Assembly: GCA_964348665.1 (NCBI GenBank)
Contig: CAYGDP010000032.1
Location: forward strand, 1 to 41,546
Direction of reading: 5' to 3'
DNA: 41,546 bases
DNA from: CAYGDP01 sp964348665
GTDB taxonomy: Bacteria; Verrucomicrobiota; Verrucomicrobiia; Palsa-1439; CAYGDP01
Position 1 is the stretch's first letter, and each line of letters opens with the position of its first letter. Under the pieces are notes generated by a model. That model was not told where the DNA came from. It saw only the letters and a list, made by a program, of their open reading frames with translations, and made no database searches. This document shows, one piece after another, positions 23,776 to 30,163 of this stretch. Position numbers and translations under genes: made by a program.

Positions 23776-24837
23776 TCATTCGTCATGACATTCGATCTCC
23801 CATCCGACGGTTCTGGTGGCATCAAGCGTCGGCGCAAAGACTTCGACCGCGTAAATCCGATTCGACGCGGCACAGTACCACGCACGAGCGCAGACCGAGA
23901 AGCCCTTTTTTTGTTCGCGGGCTTTGAAGGTCGGCAGCACTCGCGACAGTTTGGCGGTCCAACCCTGGCGCTCGAGTTCGATGTGGAGAGATTCGTGGCC
24001 GCGAATGCTGTCTTTAGTTATTTCCTGCCTCGGCTGCATCCACGGCGATCGTTCGCGCCAGAATTTTTCCAGCCGTTCGACTGCGCTCACGGCAGGCGTG
24101 GTTTGTTTGAGCAAAATCTCGGCAGGTCCCCATCGTCGGACGCGCGCGTGAAGATGGTTCGGGCCGACGAAATCCAGTTCGAGCAGTCCGGCGGCGAAGT
24201 TGTGGGTGACCAACTTCCAGTCGTTCGGCGTCCGCAGAGCAAACCGATAAAGCCGCCACCAGGTTCCGCCTGTCCTGAGCGAAGCCGAAGGGCCCTCGTC
24301 CGCGTGATCGCTGAAGCTGGAGACGATGGAACGGGCAAAGTTGGTATCCACATCGGTCAAATGCAGCAGCGTCATCCGTTTGCAATCGGGGCAATAAACG
24401 GCCAGCAAAATAAAATCCTTTTCGTCTCGCCATGAGTAGGCCTGGATGACGAACTTCTGGCTAGAAAGTGACTTCGGGGTAATTTCAGGCGAAATGTCGT
24501 GCATGTGAAATTCCCAGGCCGACTTTCCTTTGGCGGCGGCTTTCTCTAATCCATCGGTTAGCCGGTCCACCGCCGTTGAAAACTCGGTTTCGCTCTTTAC
24601 TTTCGTCCATCGAATCTCGCAGCGGGCGATGAGTTCATCGTCGAGACGAACATAACCTTGGTCATCGTCGCCATCGAACGCGCCTGGCTCCCAGTCGGCA
24701 GGGACGGCGAGGGAGAGACCGCGCCAGGAGAAGAGAGACGGGGGACGGGTGATGGGGGACCCCGACTCGAAGTGCGGGGCAGGCTGGTGACTGGAGATTT
24801 GTGATTGGGCGATTTCGGATTTTGAAGGAAGCGACAC
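23776..24837 (-). CDS. Uncharacterised protein of the ABC/PqqD cluster (353 aa)
   Basis: No family is recognised. There is no signal peptide or clear transmembrane helix. After about residue 36 the sequence settles into a LAVPADWEPGAFDGDDDQGY segment, followed by alternating beta/alpha structure in two similar halves (VPADWEPG near 45 and TPNDWKLV near 220), suggesting a duplicated domain. The first 35 residues derive from low-complexity DNA that is duplicated at 25323, so the true start could be internal. A short dispersed repeat is inserted in frame at 24269-24292. It is the first gene on the minus strand of the PqqD-permease group, so a role with the transporter is inferred. Confidence 0.7.
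   Translation of the reverse strand: MSLPSKSEIAQSQISSHQPAPHFESGSPITRPPSLFSWRGLSLAVPADWEPGAFDGDDDQGYVRLDDELIARCEIRWTKVKSETEFSTAVDRLTDGLEKAAAKGKSAWEFHMHDISPEITPKSLSSQKFVIQAYSWRDEKDFILLAVYCPDCKRMTLLHLTDVDTNFARSIVSSFSDHADEGPSASLRTGGTWWRLYRFALRTPNDWKLVTHNFAAGLLELDFVGPNHLHARVRRWGPAEILLKQTTPAVSAVERLEKFWRERSPWMQPRQEITKDSIRGHESLHIELERQGWTAKLSRVLPTFKAREQKKGFSVCARAWYCAASNRIYAVEVFAPTLDATRTVGWEIECHDE
24269..24292. repeat. Short dispersed CCTGAGCGAAGCCGAAGG-type repeat inside a gene
   Basis: The 24-bp stretch contains the CCTGAGCGAAGCCGAAGG core, a string that occurs as a short interspersed repeat in many bacterial genomes. It keeps the frame and adds PSASLRTG to the host protein, between FSDHADEG and TWWRLYRF. 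Confidence 0.6.
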
Positions 24838-24846
24838 GGCGGCATC
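24674..24846. repeat. Duplicated segment, copy 1 (5' end of the 353-residue gene)
   Basis: This is the original copy: it runs from within the coding region of the gene at 23776 into its upstream DNA. It aligns, with roughly 15 percent differences and a gap of about 30 bp, with 25323-25465. Confidence 0.7.
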
Positions 24847-24976
24847 TTAGCGGCTAATTCAAGAATGACAAATCTGATTTGGTGGGTTGCGGCCCCACTA
24901 TCGGTAGTTGACAAGCTTCAGTGGGAGTGTCAGGTTTGTCGCGTGGGTATTACGACAAAAACGCAGTCGAATATAT

Positions 24977-24983
24977 GTTAGAG
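24977..24983 (+). other. Integron-type simple site GTTAGAG at the start of a SUKH cassette
   Basis: GTTAGAG lies 10 bp before the ATG at 24994 and is the exact reverse complement of CTCTAAC at 25303-25309. This is the R'/R'' relationship expected at the two ends of a gene cassette. Confidence 0.5.
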
Positions 24984-24993
24984 CGCATAATAA

Positions 24994-25308
24994 ATGAAGG
25001 CACTTCCGCAGGAGCTCGTCGCGTATCACGAAGCCGGAAGACCGCTTAACTGCAAAATCCCCACAGAGCCGTGGGGCTGCGAGTTCTGGCCATTAGATCA
25101 AGTGCTCACCTACAACAAGGAATACCAAGTACCGGAATACGCACCTGGCTATTTTGGTTTTGCCACGAGCGGCGGCGGGGAGATGTATGCGTTTTCGCCA
25201 TCCGGCGCTATCGTGTGTTTGGCATTCGTAAGTATGAGTCCGAAAGAGGAATTGCCAGTGGCAAAGTCATGGTCGGAATTTGAGGCGCTGCTAGAAAGTG
25301 TGCTCTAA
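24994..25308 (+). CDS. Small SUKH (SMI1/KNR4)-like protein
   Basis: A 104-aa protein, short for the family (usually 130-150 aa). The recognisable part is VPEYAPGYFGFATSGGGEMY, then a strand AFSPSGAIVCLAFVSMSP and a final helix SWSEFEALLESVL; this GFGSDGGGE-like core is typical of SUKH immunity proteins. The usual N-terminal LP-x-D-Y helix is reduced to LPQELVAYHE. The TAA stop lies inside CTCTAAC, an integron-type R'' site, followed by AAGGCGCTCCAGTCGGACGC, a string typical of the left half of attC sites. The right half is missing because duplicated host DNA begins there. Confidence 0.75.
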   Translation: MKALPQELVAYHEAGRPLNCKIPTEPWGCEFWPLDQVLTYNKEYQVPEYAPGYFGFATSGGGEMYAFSPSGAIVCLAFVSMSPKEELPVAKSWSEFEALLESVL

Positions 25309-25330
25309 CAAGGCGCTCCAGTCGGACGCG
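25303..25330 (+). other. Truncated attC-like site
   Basis: It starts with CTCTAAC (R''), overlapping the stop of the SUKH gene, then continues AAGGCGCTCCAG before merging at about 25323 into the duplicated segment. No complementary right half follows. Confidence 0.45.
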
Positions 25331-25465
25331 CCTGGCTCCCAGTCGGCAGGGATAGCGAGCGAGAGACCGCGCCAGGAAAAAGGAGAAGGGAGACGGGTGA
25401 TGGGAGATGTGTGAAAGGAGATTTGTGATTGGGAGGTATCGGATTTCTGCACGAGCTAGTGTAGC
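25323..25465. repeat. Duplicated segment, copy 2
   Basis: A diverged copy of 24674-24846. It includes GCGCCTGGCTCCCAGTCGGC and a later GGAGATTTGTGATTGGG. It starts directly at the broken attC-like site. The copy no longer encodes a gene fragment of useful length. It fills most of the 255-bp gap between the SUKH gene and the next gene. Confidence 0.75.
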
Positions 25466-25563
25466 GGGCTACCACAGCGTTGAAAACTGTATTATTGGCG
25501 AGCGATCTGGCTCACCTCGACCAATTGTTGACAACACACAGAGCGCGGTGTAGGATTTTCCCA

Positions 25564-26313
25564 ATGAAAATTCCCGCTAATTGGCCACGGGAAGGCCGAA
25601 CCTTAGCAACTTTATTCGGCTTTGGACTCGTTCTTTGGCCGTTTTTATCCTTCGGTGCAATCTTCATATTTGATTCTCCAATTCAAAGCCGGAGTGATTT
25701 GGTGGACCGGTCCACTATTGCATATTTCATTTGGTCTTATCCTGTGACATACGCCGCTGCCTTTCTTGCATATTACCTCTTGCGACGGTTTGGTGCCGGG
25801 CGCCTGGTGAGCTGCTTCGCGTGGGGATTGCCAGTAGTAGTATATTTCCTTCTCCATGCTGTTGTGGCGTGGCGAGGCGTCGAGGACTCGAATCCTAAGC
25901 GAGTCCAGTTGTTATATCACACTGACCACGTCGCTCTATTGGCAGCTTGCAGAGAGGTCATGGCCAATCGAAACACGTATAAACAGCGGCGAGAGGATTT
26001 CCATTTCCGGTCATTCATCGACCCCAAAGATCCAAAACTTCCTGCTGCAATCGTTGCTTTGCAGCCACGCCAGATCATCTCCGACAATGAAAATAGCGTG
26101 TATCTGGAGTTGCATGGCGGATCCGATCGTTACGGTGTCGAGGCTTACTCGGAGAAAGCTGCAGGCAGGCTCACCAACGACCGGTCGGGAACGATCCAGT
26201 TGACGTCAGGTTTGTTGTTTTTTGACATTGGGTTAACCTACAAAGACCGCGCCGCGTATCTAAACAAACTGAAAGCGATGAAGCCGGATGATGCGCCAAC
26301 TCCAAAATGGTGA
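25564..26313 (+). CDS. Membrane protein of unknown function (249 aa)
   Basis: Start taken at 25564 (MKIPANWP), since the longer frame reads through unrelated intergenic DNA. Three transmembrane helices: about 14-37 (TLFGFGLVLWPFLSFGAIFI), 52-73 (TIAYFIWSYPVTYAAAFLAY) and 80-101 (LVSCFAWGLPVVVYFLLHAV). A soluble C-terminal domain of about 145 residues follows, with LLAACREVMANRN and later SVYLELHGGSDRYGVE. I do not recognise a family. It lies in the accessory region between the duplicated segment and an attC-like element and may be a cassette gene. Confidence 0.65.
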   Translation: MKIPANWPREGRTLATLFGFGLVLWPFLSFGAIFIFDSPIQSRSDLVDRSTIAYFIWSYPVTYAAAFLAYYLLRRFGAGRLVSCFAWGLPVVVYFLLHAVVAWRGVEDSNPKRVQLLYHTDHVALLAACREVMANRNTYKQRREDFHFRSFIDPKDPKLPAAIVALQPRQIISDNENSVYLELHGGSDRYGVEAYSEKAAGRLTNDRSGTIQLTSGLLFFDIGLTYKDRAAYLNKLKAMKPDDAPTPKW

Positions 26314-26379
26314 GCATTGGTTAGAAGCCGTTTACGGACTCTATTGGAGAACTGGAATGCGGAGATCAGTAGAAATGTT

Positions 26380-26472
26380 ACCTAACCGTGCGCTGGAGCG
26401 AACGGCGGCGGGCCGTCGCTGTTGCAATCGGCGCGTCTTGTGGCCGCCGTCGCTGAGCATTGGTCGTTAGGT
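26380..26472. repeat. attC-like element (93 bp)
   Basis: The ends are ACCTAAC and GTTAGGT, exact reverse complements and matching the RYYYAAC and GTTRRRY consensus of integron attC simple sites. Inside, the sequence is an imperfect palindrome: GCGCTGGAGCGAACGGCGG on the left pairs with CCGCCGTCGCTGAGC on the right, leaving extrahelical bases as usual for attC. The stop codon of the minus-strand nucleotidyltransferase lies in the right-hand box. No integron integrase gene is in the window. Confidence 0.7.
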
Positions 26473-27036
26473 TTGTTTCGGCTTGCTTCTTCCCGCGAGC
26501 AAATCTTCGAGGAGAAGGCTGACGTCTAGTTCCTTCGCCCATTGTCGCAAATAATTATTGTCGAGAGAATCGCTTTGCACGGCGACGACGCCTGCGGCAT
26601 CGCCGAGCTGGCGTTCGGACGGTGTGATGCTGTTCCAATAGAGCTTGTGGAGGATGACGTCTTCCGCGGTGCAAATCCACGCGGGTTCGCCAAATAAAGT
26701 TTTCTGTATGCGCCTCGAAAACATTTCGCGTTCGAATGGTTTGGGTTGGAGCAGCCAGAAATCGACCTTGAGTGCGGATCGGGTGTCAATTGCATTGAAT
26801 TGATGAGGTGGCTGGTATGCCGCGCGAACTGCGGCTTCGTCGAGATGAAAATCGCCACTGAATTCTTTGGTTAGTTGCGTTACTGCCGAAGGCGGCAGTT
26901 GGATGACGAAATCGAGGTTATGTGTGGTGCGCGGGATGCCCCAGTAATTGCTCACCATCGAGCCGGTGAGCATGTAGGCGATATCGGTGCGATTGAGTCG
27001 CTGCAAACAGTCAATCAGCAGGTCGCGCTCTGTCAC
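26467..27036 (-). CDS. Nucleotidyltransferase-fold protein with altered DxD motif
   Basis: A 189-aa protein starting at GTG, overlapping the preceding stop by 4 nt (GTGA). The fold signature is IAYMLTGSMVSNYWGIPRTT (about 19-38), followed by HNLDFVI, where the usual D-x-D is N-L-D; a later KVDFWLL supplies the third carboxylate. Loss of the first Asp may weaken or abolish catalysis. It is paired with a small upstream protein, as in toxin-antitoxin-like nucleotidyltransferase modules. Its stop codon lies in the attC-like element, as in cassette-borne genes. It is unrelated in sequence detail to the pair at 21071-21689. Confidence 0.8.
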   Translation of the reverse strand: MTERDLLIDCLQRLNRTDIAYMLTGSMVSNYWGIPRTTHNLDFVIQLPPSAVTQLTKEFSGDFHLDEAAVRAAYQPPHQFNAIDTRSALKVDFWLLQPKPFEREMFSRRIQKTLFGEPAWICTAEDVILHKLYWNSITPSERQLGDAAGVVAVQSDSLDNNYLRQWAKELDVSLLLEDLLAGRSKPKQT

Positions 27037-27236
27037 GACGACCTCGTCAGCGCAAGTCGTTGCCGTAGTTGGCGTTCTACTTCCCGTGGGTCGGCGGTTG
27101 GGTTTTGATGACGTATATTTTCGCGGGCGAGATCGCAGGCGAGCTCATGCAATTCAAGCGCGATGCCGAGCCTTTGTTCTCCGCTCATTCGGCGGTAGCG
27201 TGAGATTTGTTCTTGGAAAGCATCGTGCGGTGTCAT
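27033..27236 (-). CDS. Small protein paired with nucleotidyltransferase
   Basis: A 67-aa protein when started at the ATG at 27236 (MTPHDAFQEQ). It is helical and charged: SRYRRMSGEQRLGIALELHE, then LACDLARENIRHQNPTAD and a basic tail. Proteins of this RRMSPEEKL-x-x-A-x-E type often precede nucleotidyltransferase genes. It begins 4 bp after the serS stop codon and ends overlapping the nucleotidyltransferase start, so the pair is probably transcribed from the serS promoter. Role as antitoxin or partner is inferred from position. Confidence 0.7.
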   Translation of the reverse strand: MTPHDAFQEQISRYRRMSGEQRLGIALELHELACDLARENIRHQNPTADPREVERQLRQRLALTRSS

Positions 27237-27240
27237 GCGA

Positions 27241-28539
27241 TTAAATTTTATCAGTTCCCATGTATGGCGCAAGAGGCTCTGGCAACTTTACATGGCCATC
27301 GGGTTGCTGGCCGTTTTCCAAAAGTGCGATGACGAGGCGCGGGAGAGCGACGCCGCTGCCGTTGAGGGTGTGGATGAAACGGTTTTTGCCGTCTTTGTCC
27401 TTTCGACCTGGCTCAAGGCAAGCTTTGAAGCGGATGTTGCCACGTCGGCTCTGGAAATCTTCACAGTTGGAGACGCTGGAGACTTCGAGGTAGGCATTTT
27501 GACCAGCCGCCCAGACTTCGATATCGTAGGTCTTAGTGCTGGCGAAGCCGAGGTCGCCGGTGCAAAGCTCGATAACGCGGTAGTGAAGGCCGAGCAGTTG
27601 AAGGACTTTTTCGGCGTTAGCGAGCATTTTTTCCAATTCTGCGTACGAAGTTTCAGGGGTGGTGAGTTTTACCAGTTCGACTTTGTCGAATTGGTGGACG
27701 CGCAACATGCCGCGAGTTTGTTTGCCGGCTGCGCCCGCCTCGCGTCGGAAGCACGGGGTATGAGCGGTATAGTATTTGGGAAGTTCATCCTCGCGCAGGA
27801 TTTCGTCCCGATGAAAATCGGTGATGGGGACTTCGGAGGTGGGGATCAGATAAAGCTCATCGTCTTTGCAGCGGTAAAGTTCCTCCTCGAATTTAGGGAG
27901 TTTGCCGGTGTTGAGCGCGGTGGCGCGATTGACGAGTACGGGCACGTTGAGTTCAGTGTAACCGTGCTCGCGAGTGTGAAGATCGAGCATGAAGGCGATG
28001 AGGGCGCGTTCGAGTTTCGCGCCGAGACCGCGCAGGACAACGAATCCGCTGGCAGAGATTTTGGTGGCGCGTTGCAAGTCGAGGATGCCGAGTTTCTCGC
28101 CAAGTTCCCAATGGGGGAGTGGAGGGCTGGAGGGTTGGAAGGTTGGTTTTTCGCCCCAAGTACGGATGATTTTGTTGTCGGCGGGGCTTGTGCCGTCGGG
28201 AACGGTGGAGTGGGGCAGGGCGGGGAGATTGAGAAGAAGGTTCTGGAGTTTTTCGTCGGACTCGGCGATATCGTCGTCGAGGGTTTTGATATTGTCGCCG
28301 AGAGATTTCATGGCGGCGATTTTGTCGGCAGCGTCTTGGCCTTTGGATTTTAGCGCGCCAATTTCTTTGCTGGTGCGATTAAGATCGGCTTTGAGTTGAT
28401 CGCACTGCGCGATCAGTTTACGGCGGGTTTCGTCGAGGCTAAGGACGTCGTCAATTTGCTTTTCGTCGTTGCCTCCTCGACGGGCGAGGGCGGCGCGGAT
28501 GGGGTTGGGGTTGGCGCGGATGAGTTTGAGGTCGAGCAT
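27241..28539 (-). CDS. serS: Serine--tRNA ligase
   Basis: Start set at 28539 (MLDLKLIRANP), the conserved N-terminus, giving 432 aa, normal for SerRS. The N-terminal coiled-coil arm (about 30-105) binds the long variable arm of tRNA-Ser. The class II catalytic core has the LIPTSEVPITD loop, motif 2 CFRREAGAAGKQTRGMLRVH, a SSVSNCEDFQSRRGNIRF segment and motif 3 LNGSGVALPRLVIALLEN. The enzyme charges tRNA-Ser with serine in the cytoplasm. The 3' end is followed after 4 bp by the small-protein/nucleotidyltransferase pair, an unusual neighbour. Confidence 0.97.
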   Translation of the reverse strand: MLDLKLIRANPNPIRAALARRGGNDEKQIDDVLSLDETRRKLIAQCDQLKADLNRTSKEIGALKSKGQDAADKIAAMKSLGDNIKTLDDDIAESDEKLQNLLLNLPALPHSTVPDGTSPADNKIIRTWGEKPTFQPSSPPLPHWELGEKLGILDLQRATKISASGFVVLRGLGAKLERALIAFMLDLHTREHGYTELNVPVLVNRATALNTGKLPKFEEELYRCKDDELYLIPTSEVPITDFHRDEILREDELPKYYTAHTPCFRREAGAAGKQTRGMLRVHQFDKVELVKLTTPETSYAELEKMLANAEKVLQLLGLHYRVIELCTGDLGFASTKTYDIEVWAAGQNAYLEVSSVSNCEDFQSRRGNIRFKACLEPGRKDKDGKNRFIHTLNGSGVALPRLVIALLENGQQPDGHVKLPEPLAPYMGTDKI

Positions 28540-28601
28540 GGCGGGAGCGACTATAGGCGGGGCAAGAGTAGAATTCAAATTGGAAATTTTCAAAAGCAAG
28601 A

Positions 28602-28631
28602 TTGACCGTTTGGCACAAAGGGGCGTAGAGT
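28602..28631 (+). promoter_or_regulatory. Possible sigma-70-type promoter of the signalling cluster
   Basis: TTGACC (28602-28607) and TAGAGT (28626-28631) are separated by 18 bp. Transcription would start only about 3 bp before the ATG at 28641, giving an almost leaderless message. The match is moderate. Confidence 0.3.
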
Positions 28632-28640
28632 CGGCTGGTC

Positions 28641-30104
28641 ATGCACCCGGATGCGATTCGTGTTTTGCTGATTGAAGATGACCCCGACGATGCGTTGGTG
28701 GTGAAGGAGGCGTTTGCCGAGGTGCCGTCGGGACGGCTGGAGTTGACGCACGTCCAATCGTTTGAGGAAGGAATCAAGCGGATGCACGCCGAGCGGTTTG
28801 AGGCGTTGTTGCTGGACTTGGGATTGCCGGATAGTCCGGGACAAAAGGCTGTGATGGAAGTGAATCGCCGGGTGCCGGAAATCCCGTTGGTGGTATTGAC
28901 GGGGCGGCAGGACGAGGACGTGGCCTTGCAGGCGATCCGAGAGGGGGCGCAGGATTACCTGGTCAAAGGCCAGTTCGACACGTGGAACCTGATTCGCGCG
29001 ATTCGGTATGCCATCAGCCGCAAAAAAACGGAGATGGCGCTGCGATCCAGCGAGGAAAAATACCGGTCGCTGGTGAACAACATCCCCTCGGTGGTGTGGA
29101 CCAGCGAACGGGGTGGAGAAATCATTTTCATGAGCCCGAATGTGGATCGGGTGTTGGGGTATTCGGCGGAGGAAATCCAGAAACAGGGGCACAAGTTTTG
29201 GACTTTGAACATTCACCCGGAAGATTTTGAGAGGGCGGAGCGAGCCCGAGAGGAATTTTTTGGCGGGAAAGGCAATTTTGACGTGGAATTTCGCGTGCGA
29301 CGGAAAGATGGACAATGGGTCTGGGTGCGCGACCGGTCGATTACGACCTACGAGCGGGACGGTCGAAAACTGGCGGATGGGATGTTTACGGACGTGACGG
29401 AACGGAAGCTTGCCGAGTTGAGTTTGGAGCGGTCGCGTGAGCAATTGCGGGCACTGGCAGGACGGTTGCATTCTTTGCGGGAAGAGATCGGGACGAACGT
29501 GGCGCGCGAGATTCACGACGACATGGGACAATCGCTGACGGCGTTGAAGATTGATTTGATGTCGTTGTCTAAACAGTTCAGCAGCGTTCCGCAAGCGATG
29601 CCGGCGCAGGACAAAATCAAGGTGATGACGGGGTTGATCGATGGGACGATCCAATCCATTCGCCGGATTTGCACGCAGTTGCGTCCGCGGGTCTTGGATG
29701 ATTTGGGATTGACGGCGGCGATCGAATGGCAGGCAAACGAATTTCAGTCGCGCACGGGAATTCGCTGCATGTTGGGATTGGAGAAACAACTCTTGACCTT
29801 GGACGATGCCAAGGCAACGGCGATTTTCCGGATTTTTCAGGAAATCCTGACCAATGTGGCGCGGCACGCGCAGGCGACGCAATTGGATATTCTATTGAAA
29901 CAGGAAGAGGCGTGGGTTTTATTGCGGGTGGCGGATAATGGGAAGGGAATCCGGGCGGAGGACAAGGAAAATCCGAAGTCGTTGGGGATTTTGGGAATGC
30001 GTGAACGGGCTTTGGCGGTGGGTGGGGAAGTGGAGATCGATCCGGGGCCGACGGGAGGCACGGTGGTGACGGTGCGGGTGCCGAATTTGAAACCTAAAAC
30101 CTGA
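28641..30104 (+). CDS. Hybrid receiver-PAS-histidine kinase (NarX-type)
   Basis: A 487-aa soluble signalling protein. Receiver domain 6-125, with acidic pair DD at 13-14, phospho-acceptor Asp59 in LLLDLGLPD and Lys109. PAS domain about 140-255 (VLGYSAEEI, then WVWVRDRSITTY). HisKA_3 domain with phospho-accepting His292 in REIHDDMGQSLTALKIDL. HATPase about 395-482 (EILTNVARHA and ADNGKGI). There is no transmembrane segment or output domain. The N-terminal receiver implies input from an upstream kinase. It is the first gene of a five-gene signalling cluster; its target regulator is unknown. Confidence 0.93.
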   Translation: MHPDAIRVLLIEDDPDDALVVKEAFAEVPSGRLELTHVQSFEEGIKRMHAERFEALLLDLGLPDSPGQKAVMEVNRRVPEIPLVVLTGRQDEDVALQAIREGAQDYLVKGQFDTWNLIRAIRYAISRKKTEMALRSSEEKYRSLVNNIPSVVWTSERGGEIIFMSPNVDRVLGYSAEEIQKQGHKFWTLNIHPEDFERAERAREEFFGGKGNFDVEFRVRRKDGQWVWVRDRSITTYERDGRKLADGMFTDVTERKLAELSLERSREQLRALAGRLHSLREEIGTNVAREIHDDMGQSLTALKIDLMSLSKQFSSVPQAMPAQDKIKVMTGLIDGTIQSIRRICTQLRPRVLDDLGLTAAIEWQANEFQSRTGIRCMLGLEKQLLTLDDAKATAIFRIFQEILTNVARHAQATQLDILLKQEEAWVLLRVADNGKGIRAEDKENPKSLGILGMRERALAVGGEVEIDPGPTGGTVVTVRVPNLKPKT

Positions 30105-30163
30105 ACTCCACTCTTGTCAGCGGGGTGTGAATTAGATATGGTGAACAGGATTTCGACAGGGTT

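Noticed and set aside
24077..24095. Second dispersed-repeat insertion in the 353-residue gene
   Set aside because: It differs from the known string and its translation (PAVSAVERL) fits ordinary coding sequence, so it was not listed as a feature.
27235..28353. 372-codon plus-strand open frame opposite serS
   Set aside because: Antisense to a clear serS with all class II motifs; the translation is low-complexity Gly/Ala/Glu/Phe.
28590..29882. 430-codon minus-strand open frame opposite the first kinase
   Set aside because: Antisense shadow with Arg/His/Gln-rich composition; the kinase on the other strand has all its motifs.
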